Source: JACJXF01 sp038316435
Lineage (GTDB): Bacteria; Bacteroidota; Bacteroidia; Bacteroidales; GCA-2748055
NCBI GenBank assembly: GCA_038316435.1
Contig: JBBQAQ010000007.1
Location: 45,586 to 109,585 of the forward strand
Reading direction: 5' to 3'
Length of the DNA stretch: 64,000 bases
In this document: positions 18,104 to 26,857 of the stretch, in pieces
Position numbering within the stretch: the first letter of the stretch is position 1
Layout of the letters: the number at the start of each line of letters is the position of its first letter
Made by a program: the position numbers and the translations under genes
The notes under the pieces: generated by a model
The model's database searches: none
What the model was told of the DNA's origin: nothing
The model's input: the letters and a program-made list of their open reading frames with translations, nothing else

Positions 18104-18994
18104 ATGAATTCCGGAAGACGTGAATTTCTTAAAGCAACTGGATTATTGGCCATTGGCTTATCTAACATACCTTTAAAACTGTTTGGCATCGAATCCGGCA
18201 AACGAGTTTTTTCGCCCCGATTTGGCATTTGTACAGAAATCACAAACATCAGCATTCTGGAATCCGCAGGATATCAATATCTTGAAGAAGGCTTAAGGCG
18301 ATTTCTGGTGCCTAACGAACCGGAAACTGTTTTTAATGAGAAATTTTCCTTTCTTAAAAATGCCGGAATTCCTGTTGAAGCCTGTAACTCTTTTTTACCG
18401 GGGGAGTTGAAATGCGTTGGTCCGGAGTCTCAACATGAGAATATTCTTCTGTTTTCGGAAACTGCATTTCGAAGGGCTGAAATAGCAGGAATAAAAATCA
18501 TTGTTTTTGGAAGTGGCGGTTCAAGATCAGTTCCTGATGGATTTTCAAAGGAAGTAGCGAAAAATCAATTTATTGAGCTTGGTAGTAAGATGGCCACTCT
18601 GGCTAAAAAATATAACATTATTGTTTGTCTGGAACCACTCAATAGTAAAGAGTGCAACTTCATAAATTCAGTTTCAGAAGGCGGGGAAATAGTTAAAGCA
18701 ATAGGACATGAAAACTTCCAATTACTTGCTGACATTTACCATATGAGGATGGAAAATGAAAATCCGGAAAGCATCATTAAATATGGAAATTATATTAAGC
18801 ATGTTCATATTGCTGAAAAGGAAGGCAGAACTGCCCCGGGCGTTAGTGGGGAGGATTTCACGCCTTATCTGAATGCTCTGAAATCAGTAGGTTATGAAGG
18901 GAGAATTTCAATTGAATGCAACTGGAATAACCTGAATATTCAGGCTGGAAGCGCGTTACAGACTTTAAAAAGTCAGATCGGCAAAATTGGATAA
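18104..18994 (+). CDS. Sugar phosphate isomerase/epimerase-like TIM-barrel protein, Tat-exported
   Basis: 296 residues. The N-terminus SGRREFLKATGLLAIGLSNI is a twin-arginine signal. The body has the xylose-isomerase-like barrel: FGICTEITNISILESAGY, VEACNSFLPGELKCVGP, IIVCLEPLNSKECNFIN, LLADIYHMRMENENP, YIKHVHIAEKEGR and GRISIECNW. The metal-binding E, D, H and E positions are present. Family members isomerise or epimerise sugars; the substrate is unknown. It is followed by a Tat-exported Gfo/Idh/MocA oxidoreductase, suggesting a shared role in sugar modification. Confidence 0.85.
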   Translation: MNSGRREFLKATGLLAIGLSNIPLKLFGIESGKRVFSPRFGICTEITNISILESAGYQYLEEGLRRFLVPNEPETVFNEKFSFLKNAGIPVEACNSFLPGELKCVGPESQHENILLFSETAFRRAEIAGIKIIVFGSGGSRSVPDGFSKEVAKNQFIELGSKMATLAKKYNIIVCLEPLNSKECNFINSVSEGGEIVKAIGHENFQLLADIYHMRMENENPESIIKYGNYIKHVHIAEKEGRTAPGVSGEDFTPYLNALKSVGYEGRISIECNWNNLNIQAGSALQTLKSQIGKIG

Positions 18995-19111
18995 GAAATT
19001 AAGATTGAAATTCGTTAAAATTTGGTTTTAAAAATCAAGGGAAAAAAATATTTTCGATACTTTTAGGAATAAATAATAATCTGTACAATAAAACTTTCAA
19101 TATCATACCAC

Positions 19112-20464
19112 ATGGAAACATCAAGAAGAGATTTTCTTAAGAAAGCAGCCATCAGTTCTGCGGCAGTAACAATAGGCGGAATGGGCTTTTCAGCAAAAAG
19201 TTACGGAAATATCAAGGGTTCCAACGACAAAATAAGAGTTGGAGTTCTCGGGTTTTCAAATCGTTTCAAGGATTCATTAGGACCATCGTTCCTTAAGTAT
19301 GCAAATGATATGAATTTTGAATTTGTAGCTATTGGAGATCTTTGGAACCGGAGACGACAGGAAGGTCAGGACTGGATGAAAGCCAATACCGGAAAAGAAG
19401 TTTTCCTTGCCCGTAACTCTGATGAATTATGGGAACAGAAACTAGATGCAGTTATTGTTTGTACTGCTGACTTTCAGCATGCTTTGCTCCTAGCAGAAGG
19501 TGTTGATGCAGGATGCGATGTATATTGCGAAAAGCCTTTCGCAGAAACCATGGATGACGCTATTTTCGCACTCAAAGCTGCTAAAAAAGCAGGCAAAGTA
19601 ATACAGATCGGATCTCAACGCAGAAGTGGGCCTAACTATACCGCTGCTGCAGATTATATCCAATCGGGAAAGTTTGGGAATATAACCATGGTGGAAATGA
19701 CATGGAATGTAAATCAACCCGGCCGGTGGAGGCTACCTGACTTGATCTCCAGCATAAAAGAAACTGATACCGACTGGAAACGTTATCTGATGAATCGTCC
19801 TTTCGAACCATGGGATCCGCGTAAATATTGCGAATACCGGCTTTTCTGGCCATATTCTTCGGGTATACCCGGCCAATGGATGTCGCACCAGATTGACACT
19901 GTTCATTGGTTCACAAAACTAGCTCATCCAAGATCAGTTGCGGCAAACGGAGGTATTTATATGTGGAAAGACGGTCGAAAAAACAATGATACCATGAGCG
20001 CAGTCTTTGATTATGGTCCATTCGACAAACCTGAAGAAGGATTTCAGGTGCTTTATACTTCCAGGATGCATAATTCCTCCGGAGGAACAAAAGAATGGTA
20101 TTTCTCTAATGGTGGAAAACTCGACCTCGACAGCAACAAAATCACGTCAGAAGGTGGAATGCAGGAACGCGAAGCTGCTGCTATGAATATGAAGTCAAAT
20201 TTGCTTGAATCGTTCGAATTGCCTCAGTTTAAAGCTGATTCAGGGGTAAGCATGGGATCGGATCCCCTAACCGATGCTCACATGAAAAACTGGATGCAAT
20301 GCGTCAGAGATAAAAATGTTGTTACCAACGCGCCTGTCGAAGTAGGATATAACCATTCCATTGCAAATATTATGGTTACAGCCGCACTTCGCACTGGTCA
20401 AAAGTCTGTATTTGACCAGAAAACCCAGCAGGTTATAGCTGGAGGAAAGGTTTTTAAGTATTAA
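19112..20464 (+). CDS. Gfo/Idh/MocA family oxidoreductase, Tat-exported
   Basis: 450 residues with twin-arginine signal TSRRDFLKKAAISSAAVTIG. The Rossmann part includes IRVGVLGFSNRF, VIVCTADFQHALLLAEGVDA and the family motif CEKPFAETMDDA (EKP). The substrate half contains GQWMSHQIDTVHWF with candidate catalytic His residues, and a long C-terminal part with DPLTDAHMKNWMQCVRD. Such enzymes oxidise or rearrange sugars or cyclitols with bound NAD(P). Export by Tat fits a cofactor-loaded enzyme. Confidence 0.9.
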   Translation: METSRRDFLKKAAISSAAVTIGGMGFSAKSYGNIKGSNDKIRVGVLGFSNRFKDSLGPSFLKYANDMNFEFVAIGDLWNRRRQEGQDWMKANTGKEVFLARNSDELWEQKLDAVIVCTADFQHALLLAEGVDAGCDVYCEKPFAETMDDAIFALKAAKKAGKVIQIGSQRRSGPNYTAAADYIQSGKFGNITMVEMTWNVNQPGRWRLPDLISSIKETDTDWKRYLMNRPFEPWDPRKYCEYRLFWPYSSGIPGQWMSHQIDTVHWFTKLAHPRSVAANGGIYMWKDGRKNNDTMSAVFDYGPFDKPEEGFQVLYTSRMHNSSGGTKEWYFSNGGKLDLDSNKITSEGGMQEREAAAMNMKSNLLESFELPQFKADSGVSMGSDPLTDAHMKNWMQCVRDKNVVTNAPVEVGYNHSIANIMVTAALRTGQKSVFDQKTQQVIAGGKVFKY

Positions 20465-20475
20465 ATGAAAAAATA

Positions 20476-21267
20476 ATGTACCCAACCGGAATTTGTTATC
20501 AGGCCTACATTCCCATGCGGAGACATCCGGAAAGCACTAGCGAAATGGTCAATCAGGTGCTTTTCGGCGAGAGCTTTTCAATCCTGAGTGAAGACAAACA
20601 AAAGAGCTTTAGTCTCATCAGCCTGCTTCATGATCAATACGAAGGTTGGATCAATACACACTGTATTTACTATCTTTCAGAGGAAGAATGGAGCTCGCTA
20701 AAAAAACTTCCGGTACTTGTAACTCATGAGGTATTTAATCTTCTTAAACCTGTAAATACTATCGAGCCATTAATTATCGGTTCCGGGAGTTTGCTGAGGA
20801 TTTCATCCCCGGGTAAAATAAAAATTGATCAAAACGAATTCCATATCCCTGAAATAAAGAAAGAAGTTCACTCCAAGTTCAGAGAGAATATTGTAATAAA
20901 TGGATTAAAACTACTTTCTATACCTTATTTATGGGGTGCACGTGGCGGGTTTGGCTTCGATTGTTCAGGTATGGTGCAGAATCTTTATCGACAGGCTGGA
21001 ATTGAGATACCGAGGGATGCTTCGGCTCAATCAACTTTTGGCAAAACATTGAGTTTTATTGATGAAGCTCAACCTGGAGATCTTGCTTTTTTCGATAATG
21101 AAGAAGGTAAAATCATACATGTTGGAATGATTTTGGAAAAAGGAAAAATACTTCATGCTTCAGGAAGAGTGAAAATTGATGAAATCGACCATCAGGGGAT
21201 ATTTTCAAAAGAACAGAATCGCTACACTCATTCATTGAGGCTAGTTCGGAACATCGTGGTGAATTGA
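20476..21267 (+). CDS. NlpC/P60 (C40) cell-wall peptidase
   Basis: 263 residues. Two SH3-like regions at the N-terminus (LFGESFSILSE; YEGWINTHCIYYL) precede an NlpC/P60 domain with YLWGARGGFGFDCSGMVQNL (Cys nucleophile), GDLAFFDNEEGKIIHVGMIL (His) and ILHASG (third residue). The layout matches gamma-D-glutamyl-diamino-acid endopeptidases that cut peptidoglycan stem peptides. No signal peptide is visible at the chosen start, so it may act on recycled cytoplasmic muropeptides. It begins 11 bp after the oxidoreductase gene and ends 2 bp from the convergent cysN stop. Confidence 0.9.
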   Translation: MYPTGICYQAYIPMRRHPESTSEMVNQVLFGESFSILSEDKQKSFSLISLLHDQYEGWINTHCIYYLSEEEWSSLKKLPVLVTHEVFNLLKPVNTIEPLIIGSGSLLRISSPGKIKIDQNEFHIPEIKKEVHSKFRENIVINGLKLLSIPYLWGARGGFGFDCSGMVQNLYRQAGIEIPRDASAQSTFGKTLSFIDEAQPGDLAFFDNEEGKIIHVGMILEKGKILHASGRVKIDEIDHQGIFSKEQNRYTHSLRLVRNIVVN

Positions 21268-21269
21268 TG

Positions 21270-22556
21270 CTAGATTATCATCCCCGCTCCTACTGTATTA
21301 TTCGTTCCCTCTTCAATCAGAATAACACTTCCAGTAATCCTGTTATTTCTATAGGAATCAAAAAACAATGGTTTAGTAGTACGTACCTTGATTTGTCCTA
21401 TTTCATTCAGAGCTAAAGAGTTGACGTCACGGATTTTCTCAAGACTGTTTATATCCATCTTATAATTTAGCTCTTTAATCAGGCATTTTACATCGTTACT
21501 GGTATGACGCAGAGTATATTTGCCATTCAGAGCCATTGGTTTTTCGCTCAGCCAGCATACCATCATTTCCACATCCTGACTAACTACCGGTTCCTTTGAA
21601 TCCACCACAATCATGTCTCCCCTGCTAATGTCCACATCATCAGTAAGAGTAATTGTCACAGACATTGGGGCGTGAGCAGTTTCAAGACTACCGGTCATGG
21701 TATCAATTGATGCAATGGTAGATGCAAAGCCTGATGGAAGAATTTTCACTTTATCGCCTTTACTGAATTCCCCGCTTGCAATGCGGCCTGCATATCCGCG
21801 ATAATCGTGATATTCAGCCGATTGCGGACGAATTACATATTGTACCGGGAAACGACTGTCGACCATATTAAGGTCATTACCGATATGAATATTTTCAAGT
21901 ACCCACATCAGAGTTGGGCCATCATACCAGTTCATAACTTTGGATCTTTCAACAACGTTATCACCTTTCAGCGCACTAATAGGGATAAAGCGTACGTCGA
22001 GAATATCAAGCTTTGCTGCAATCTGGCTGAATTCTTTTTTAATGGACTCGAAAACGTCTTCCTTGTAATCAACGAGGTCCATTTTATTTATGCAAATCAT
22101 CACATGCGGAATACGCAACAATGAAGCGATATAGGCATGACGAATGGTTTGCTCCAGTACACCCTGACGTGCATCAACCAGAATGATTGCCAGATTTGCT
22201 GTGGAAGCTCCGGTTACCATATTACGGGTGTATTGAATATGACCCGGAGTATCGGCAATAATGAATTTTCGCTTGGGAGTAGCAAAATACCTGTATGCAA
22301 CATCAATTGTAATTCCTTGTTCACGCTCTGCACGAAGCCCGTCGGTAAGAAGCGCGAGATTCACATGCTCGTCGCCCCTTCTTTCGCTAGCGAGTTTTAC
22401 AGCCTCCATCTGATCTTCGAAAATAGATTTGCTATCATAAAGAAGTCGGCCTATTAATGTGCTTTTCCCATCATCAACACTTCCTGCAGTAGTGAATCGC
22501 AGGAGTTCCATATCGAGGTAACCTGGGGTTGGGTTTGTTTTTTCGTTTGCTGTCAT
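21270..22556 (-). CDS. cysN: Sulfate adenylyltransferase subunit 1 (GTPase)
   Basis: 428 residues. EF-Tu-like GTPase motifs: FTTAGSVDDGKSTLIGRLLY (G1), DTPGHIQYTRNMVTGAS (G3), CINKMDLVDY (G4), ISALKGDNV (G5). Two beta-barrel domains follow and end near residue 428 with no APS kinase fusion. CysN hydrolyses GTP to drive APS formation by CysD. It is separated from cysD by a GxxExxY gene in the same orientation, an unusual interruption. Confidence 0.95.
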   Translation of the reverse strand: MTANEKTNPTPGYLDMELLRFTTAGSVDDGKSTLIGRLLYDSKSIFEDQMEAVKLASERRGDEHVNLALLTDGLRAEREQGITIDVAYRYFATPKRKFIIADTPGHIQYTRNMVTGASTANLAIILVDARQGVLEQTIRHAYIASLLRIPHVMICINKMDLVDYKEDVFESIKKEFSQIAAKLDILDVRFIPISALKGDNVVERSKVMNWYDGPTLMWVLENIHIGNDLNMVDSRFPVQYVIRPQSAEYHDYRGYAGRIASGEFSKGDKVKILPSGFASTIASIDTMTGSLETAHAPMSVTITLTDDVDISRGDMIVVDSKEPVVSQDVEMMVCWLSEKPMALNGKYTLRHTSNDVKCLIKELNYKMDINSLEKIRDVNSLALNEIGQIKVRTTKPLFFDSYRNNRITGSVILIEEGTNNTVGAGMII

Positions 22557-22601
22557 ATTTAATCGCGAATTTTAGACAAAATCAATTTAAAATAAATGCT
22601 G

Positions 22602-22973
22602 TTAAAGGATAACTCTTTTAATCCCTTCTTTAAGCACTGTAACATGGAAATTAAGAATCAAACCAAGTGTAAAATTTCCGAGTTTTAAATAAGTAAGAAC
22701 TTGTGCTATATGTACTTCGTTTAAGAATTCAACAGTTTTTAATTCAATCACAACTTTATTTTCAACTAGAAGATCAATCCTATAACCGTGATCAAGTTTA
22801 ACATCTTTATAAATTATAGGCATAGGTTTTTCTTTTTGAACATCCAATCCTAATAACTTAAGTTCATAATATAAACACTCCCTATAAGCTGATTCTAATA
22901 ATCCTGGCCCGAGTTGCCTATGCACTTCGATGGCACAACCAATTATCACATTTGACAATTCGTTCTCTGTCAT
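22602..22973 (-). CDS. GxxExxY family protein
   Basis: 123 residues. The family motif GPGLLESAYRECLYYEL (GxxExxY) lies near residue 23, preceded by VIIGCAIEVHRQLG. The PD-(D/E)XK-like core reads YRIDLLVENKVVIELKTVE, with D, E and K in the expected places; LGLILNFHV follows. A nuclease-like fold is inferred; biological function is not established. It sits between cysD and cysN and carries an inverted-repeat leader, features of a mobile cargo gene. Confidence 0.9.
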   Translation of the reverse strand: MTENELSNVIIGCAIEVHRQLGPGLLESAYRECLYYELKLLGLDVQKEKPMPIIYKDVKLDHGYRIDLLVENKVVIELKTVEFLNEVHIAQVLTYLKLGNFTLGLILNFHVTVLKEGIKRVIL

Positions 22974-22985
22974 TTCCTTATTTTT

Positions 22986-23095
22986 CTCTTTGTGTAACTT
23001 TGTGCTTCTTTGTGATCTCTGTGTAATTGCTGTGTAATAATTGTGTCACAAAGCACACAAAGAAGCTCAAAGGTTCACAAAGGTTAATACTATGA
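22986..23095 (-). repeat. Inverted repeats of CTTTGTG units upstream of GxxExxY
   Basis: The leader between cysD and the GxxExxY gene is built from repeated CTTTGTG / CACAAAG units: several CTTTGTG and CTCTGTG words at 22986-23025, then their complements (CACAAAG, CACAAAG, CACAAAGG) at 23047-23090. They could fold into a long imperfect hairpin. Similar Trp-less, low-complexity leaders commonly precede GxxExxY genes. Confidence 0.7.
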
Positions 23096-23101
23096 GATAA
23101 A

Positions 23102-24007
23102 TTAAAAATACCCCTCTTTCTTCCTATCCTCCATAGCTGCCTCTGAACGCTTATCGTCGTATCTCCCTCCCCTTTCAGTTACGCGGGTAGCTGCTACTTC
23201 ATTAATTATATCTTCGAGGGAGTTGGCTGTTGAGAGCGTAAGACCAGTGCAAGTGATATCGCCAATAGTGCGGCAACGCACATCAAGAGTCTCAGCCTTT
23301 TCAGATGCTTTCATTTCAAGAAATGGTGCTTTTGCAAGCCAGATTCCATCCCTGAAAAACACCTCTCTTTTATGCGTAAAATACAAATCAGGAATTTCAA
23401 TTTCTTCCAGAAAAATGTATTGCCAAACGTCCATTTCAGTCCAATTACTTATGGGAAAAACCCTGAAGTGTTCGCCCATATTTTTCTTGCCGTTAAAGAT
23501 GTTCCACAGCTCAGGGCGTTGATTTTTAGGATCCCACTGACCAAACTCATCACGGTGTGAGAAAAACCGTTCTTTTGCTCGCGCCTTCTCTTCGTCGCGT
23601 CTTCCTCCGCCAAGTGCACAATCAAATTTGTGCTCTTCAATTGCGTCAAGTAAAGTAACAGTCTGAAGTACGTTACGACTTGCATTATACCCTTTTTCTT
23701 CAACAGCACGGCCTGTGTTAATGCTATCTTGCACAAGTCTAACAATTACTTTCCCATTGGTCTTCTCCATTAACTCATCACGAAAAGTGAGGGTTTCAGG
23801 GAAATTATGGCCAGTATCGATGTGTAGACAAGGAAAAGGAACCGGCATAGGCCAGAAAGCCTTACGAGCAAGGTAGTACATAACAATTGAATCTTTACCA
23901 CCTGAAAAAAGAAGTGTAGGACGCTCAAATTGAGCTGCCACCTCACGGATTACGTATATCGACTCAGATTCAAGTTCCCTAAGATGGGTTAATGTTGTTT
24001 TATCCAT
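23102..24007 (-). CDS. cysD: Sulfate adenylyltransferase subunit 2
   Basis: 301 residues. The PP-loop is LLFSGGKDSIVMYYLARKAF (SGGKDS), followed by HIDTGHNFPETLTFRDEL, GGGRRDEEKARAKERFFS, and the C-terminal RCRTIGDITCTG and RGGRYDDKRSEAAMEDRKK. Catalyses ATP plus sulfate to APS with CysN in the cytoplasm. First gene of the leftward cysD-GxxExxY-cysN unit; no cysC or cysH is in the window. Confidence 0.96.
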   Translation of the reverse strand: MDKTTLTHLRELESESIYVIREVAAQFERPTLLFSGGKDSIVMYYLARKAFWPMPVPFPCLHIDTGHNFPETLTFRDELMEKTNGKVIVRLVQDSINTGRAVEEKGYNASRNVLQTVTLLDAIEEHKFDCALGGGRRDEEKARAKERFFSHRDEFGQWDPKNQRPELWNIFNGKKNMGEHFRVFPISNWTEMDVWQYIFLEEIEIPDLYFTHKREVFFRDGIWLAKAPFLEMKASEKAETLDVRCRTIGDITCTGLTLSTANSLEDIINEVAATRVTERGGRYDDKRSEAAMEDRKKEGYF

Positions 24008-24170
24008 TTAATTAATCTTAAAAAGCCATTTCAAATAGTGCAAAAAAACAAGTAATTTAAGGCTTGTTACCCTGAAACATAACCGATACATCCTAAATCG
24101 AAGGGCAATTAAATAACAAACACAAAACAAGTTTAGGTATTTCAGTCCACAAATATAATAAATTATCAGT

Positions 24171-24294
24171 CAATGTCGTTTACTTAAGGGTGTCCGAAAT
24201 CTTCAAAAATCAGCCCCACTCCAACCTCCCGAGTTCGGGAGGTTGGAGTGGGGCATTTTTTAGAATCGGAAAATTTCTTAAGTCAACGACATTG
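24171..24294 (+). mobile_element. MITE copy 2 (124 bp, 10-bp TSD)
   Basis: Same length and orientation as copy 1, differing at four positions. It is flanked by the perfect direct repeat AATTATCAGT (24161-24170 and 24295-24304). Two of the four differences form a compensating C:G to T:A pair in the central 18-bp stem. It lies between cysD and the SusD-associated lipoprotein gene. Confidence 0.92.
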
Positions 24295-24320
24295 AATTAT
24301 CAGTTGTGTTTTTAGTAACA

Positions 24321-24353
24321 AAAAAAGGCCGTCCTTCTGGGACAGCCTTTTTT
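24321..24353 (-). terminator. Terminator of the SusC/D locus
   Basis: On the minus strand: AAAAAAGGC-t-GTCC-cagaa-GGAC-g-GCCTTTTTT, a stem of nine or more pairs with one mismatch and a T run, 18 bp after the last gene of the SusC/D unit. The symmetry would also serve the opposite strand. Confidence 0.85.
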
Positions 24354-24371
24354 AAATTGGTAATTTAAATA

Positions 24372-25211
24372 CTACAAAGGTTCGTAGTTTTCTTCAATAA
24401 CTCTGTTTCCTGTACCACCTACATAGAAGTAGTTAAGATCAAAGTTTTTATTAACAGGATTGAATGCATTTGTAAGTCCTGCGCTCATAAATACATCTGT
24501 TATAGCATTTGGACCTTTGGTAACAACGCAAGTGTTGTCATCCTGTACGTCAATATAAATGTCATAACCTGATCCTCCCAGGTCACCAAGCCAGCACCAG
24601 CATTTTGTAGCAGTAACCGGGGTGAGGAACTTTTCTTCACTGATATTACGCGGGCCATTTACAGGGTGTGTAAAAACACCTGTGCATTCGTAGTTTCCAG
24701 CATATTGGTTAGCAACAGCAATGGTGGTTTTAGCATTATTAACAACTTCGCGTCCGTCGGACATAACAGCTACATAACGGAAAGTCCAGAAATCACCAAT
24801 ATTCAGCGTTAACTCATTAGCTGACATAGCACCACTGTTGATAACTAGATCCTTAATGAGGTCAGCGTATGCAAGTGTAAAGGTCTGACTTAATTCTTCA
24901 GTAGCATTAGCACCAGCAACGTTAATTGTACTCATTACAACTTCGTTTGATAATAGTGTGTCTTTCTTGTTGGTATAGCTATTCATAACTTTTATAGAGG
25001 TAATAGCAGGCCCAACAGGAACTATAACTACAACATCAAATGTTGGAGTTGCGCCAAGTTTGTACGGAAAATTTGCAGTAACCGGTTTTACAAGTCCTCC
25101 GGCTTTTGCATTTTCAGTAAGGATGTCAGTATTTTCCATACATGAGTTTGCAGTAAACATCAGCAGGAAAACAGATGAAGCCCAGATTGATTTTTGAAAT
25201 ATATTTTTCAT
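24372..25211 (-). CDS. SusCD-associated surface lipoprotein (279 aa)
   Basis: Starts at the ATG at 25211, giving a lipoprotein signal MKNIFQKSIWASSVFLLMFT with Cys in TANSC. A first beta domain (TFDVVVIVPVGPAITSIKVM; NKKDTLLSNEVV) is followed by a second with GNYECTGVFTHPVNGPRNIS, TATKCWCWLGDLGGSGYDIY and NKNFDLNYFYVGG. The arrangement is typical of the accessory lipoprotein after susD that contacts the ligand. The ligand is unknown. Last gene of the susC-susD-lipoprotein unit (15-bp overlap-free gap to the stop of the SusD gene is 48 bp). Confidence 0.75.
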   Translation of the reverse strand: MKNIFQKSIWASSVFLLMFTANSCMENTDILTENAKAGGLVKPVTANFPYKLGATPTFDVVVIVPVGPAITSIKVMNSYTNKKDTLLSNEVVMSTINVAGANATEELSQTFTLAYADLIKDLVINSGAMSANELTLNIGDFWTFRYVAVMSDGREVVNNAKTTIAVANQYAGNYECTGVFTHPVNGPRNISEEKFLTPVTATKCWCWLGDLGGSGYDIYIDVQDDNTCVVTKGPNAITDVFMSAGLTNAFNPVNKNFDLNYFYVGGTGNRVIEENYEPL

Positions 25212-25259
25212 ATTTTTTGAAAATTTATTAATTAAAAATAACATCTAAGAACATGTGGC

Positions 25260-26834
25260 TTATTTTACCACAATGTTGTCTTCAGTGTCCCACCATACGC
25301 GAGTTTTCAGGTCGTCAGGTCCACCAAGAAGAGTTATACCTGCATCACGATTTGTATTGTTAGTACCAAACTCTACTATCGGATAGGAGACCCTCTGAGG
25401 TATAGTTCCGTCAAGGTCGCCGTCTTCAGCGGCAATAAGAACTGGGTGACCGATACGTCTCCATTCGAACCATGACTGAAGTCCCTGGTCAAACATAGCA
25501 GCCCATTTCTGAGTACCTATGAGTTCCATTTTTTGATCTTCGGTATAACCAGCGCTCCAAGTCCAGTTGTCGTTTGCATAAAAATCATTTGCCAAACTGT
25601 CAATATCCCAGTCGTCGTTAGCCCATTTACCAGCCGTAGCAGCAACTAAAGCATCACCAAACTGATAATAAGAAGCTTTAACAGCAGCTTCATAATTCAC
25701 TTCAGCCTCAGGATCACCACCTCCTATATAACCTTTAAGAGCAGCTTCTGATTTTATGAAAAGTACTTCTGCATAATTCATCAGTACACCAGGAGCAGTA
25801 GCTGCAGTGAAATAAGAACCAAGCTTTGAAGTATATTTCAGACCGTTTCCATTATAAGCCAAAGCTTTTGAAGAAGTTAATCCATTGGGTAATCCCTGGA
25901 AATAACCATTTGCACTACCTAAATCCTGAGCAAAAAGAGCAATACGGTAATCCATATTTGGGGAATTATTCCACATTAAATCAACAACTGATAAGCTAAC
26001 CCTATGATCATCACGTGTTTTGCGATTCTCATGAATTGGGTTGTTGCTTGGTAATGAACCTAAGAAGATAAGCTGAGCATTATCATCATTTGATTCAAAA
26101 ACCGGATACTTAGCAGCATTACCAAACATCCTAGTCAGTTCATCTTTTGCAAAAAGTTCATCTTTTGCCGACATGCGAAGCACCAAACGTGCATGAAGTG
26201 AGTTAGCAAATTTTTGCCAAGCAGCAACATCACCACCAAAAAGAAGGTCTCCTTCGATTTCGTCTGTACCACTTGCAAGATATGAATTAGCAGAATCAAG
26301 GCTGGTAATCAGAGCTCTGTAGATAGATTCCTGATCATCATAAGCTGGTTGCAGAATTCCACCATCGGCGGCACCAGATCTCCATGCTTCACTGTAAGGA
26401 ACGGGTCCAAACAAGTCAGTGAGAACTGAAGTAATATATGCTTCACAAACAAGTGATATACCTTCATAATTCTTAAGACCCTGAGCAATAGCGATCTTTT
26501 TCAGAAGAGCATTATCCATACCACTGGTTGCATAAAAGCTGGTCCATGTGTTGTTAATAACACCGGAGCGCGGCATATAACGATCTTCATCAGTGTATTG
26601 AACTTTTGCCATGTGTTGAACCCAGCAATTGCCCATTTCGTGACCAAGGAAAATTTCATAGGTTCTCTCGGTCATGTTTTCTATCACATTGGGGAGAAGT
26701 AGCTTAGGTAATGCAGCTCCTAACTCCGGATCATTGGGATTCTTGTTAATTTTATCAAAATCTTTGGTGCAAGACTGCAGTACCAGAGACGTTGCGAAAA
26801 CTACGACAAGTCCTTTAAATATTGTTGTTTTCAT
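25260..26834 (-). CDS. SusD/RagB-like nutrient-binding lipoprotein
   Basis: 524 residues. Lipoprotein signal ends LVLQSCTKDFDKINKNPNDP, the usual N-terminus of the SusD-like (PF12771-type) subfamily. TPR-like helices carry YEGISLVCEAYITSVLTDLF and WQKFANSLHARLVLRMSA. The late region has MNYAEVLFIKSEAALKG and WAAMFDQGLQSWFEWRRIG, also typical. It caps the SusC pore on the cell surface and captures the substrate. It follows susC by 23 bp. Confidence 0.93.
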   Translation of the reverse strand: MKTTIFKGLVVVFATSLVLQSCTKDFDKINKNPNDPELGAALPKLLLPNVIENMTERTYEIFLGHEMGNCWVQHMAKVQYTDEDRYMPRSGVINNTWTSFYATSGMDNALLKKIAIAQGLKNYEGISLVCEAYITSVLTDLFGPVPYSEAWRSGAADGGILQPAYDDQESIYRALITSLDSANSYLASGTDEIEGDLLFGGDVAAWQKFANSLHARLVLRMSAKDELFAKDELTRMFGNAAKYPVFESNDDNAQLIFLGSLPSNNPIHENRKTRDDHRVSLSVVDLMWNNSPNMDYRIALFAQDLGSANGYFQGLPNGLTSSKALAYNGNGLKYTSKLGSYFTAATAPGVLMNYAEVLFIKSEAALKGYIGGGDPEAEVNYEAAVKASYYQFGDALVAATAGKWANDDWDIDSLANDFYANDNWTWSAGYTEDQKMELIGTQKWAAMFDQGLQSWFEWRRIGHPVLIAAEDGDLDGTIPQRVSYPIVEFGTNNTNRDAGITLLGGPDDLKTRVWWDTEDNIVVK

Positions 26835-26857
26835 ATTTTATTGCTTTTCTAAGTTCC

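Noticed and set aside
22986..23095. Riboswitch in the cysD-cysN region
   Set aside because: The inverted CTTTGTG repeats do not match SAM or other known aptamer cores and belong to the GxxExxY leader.
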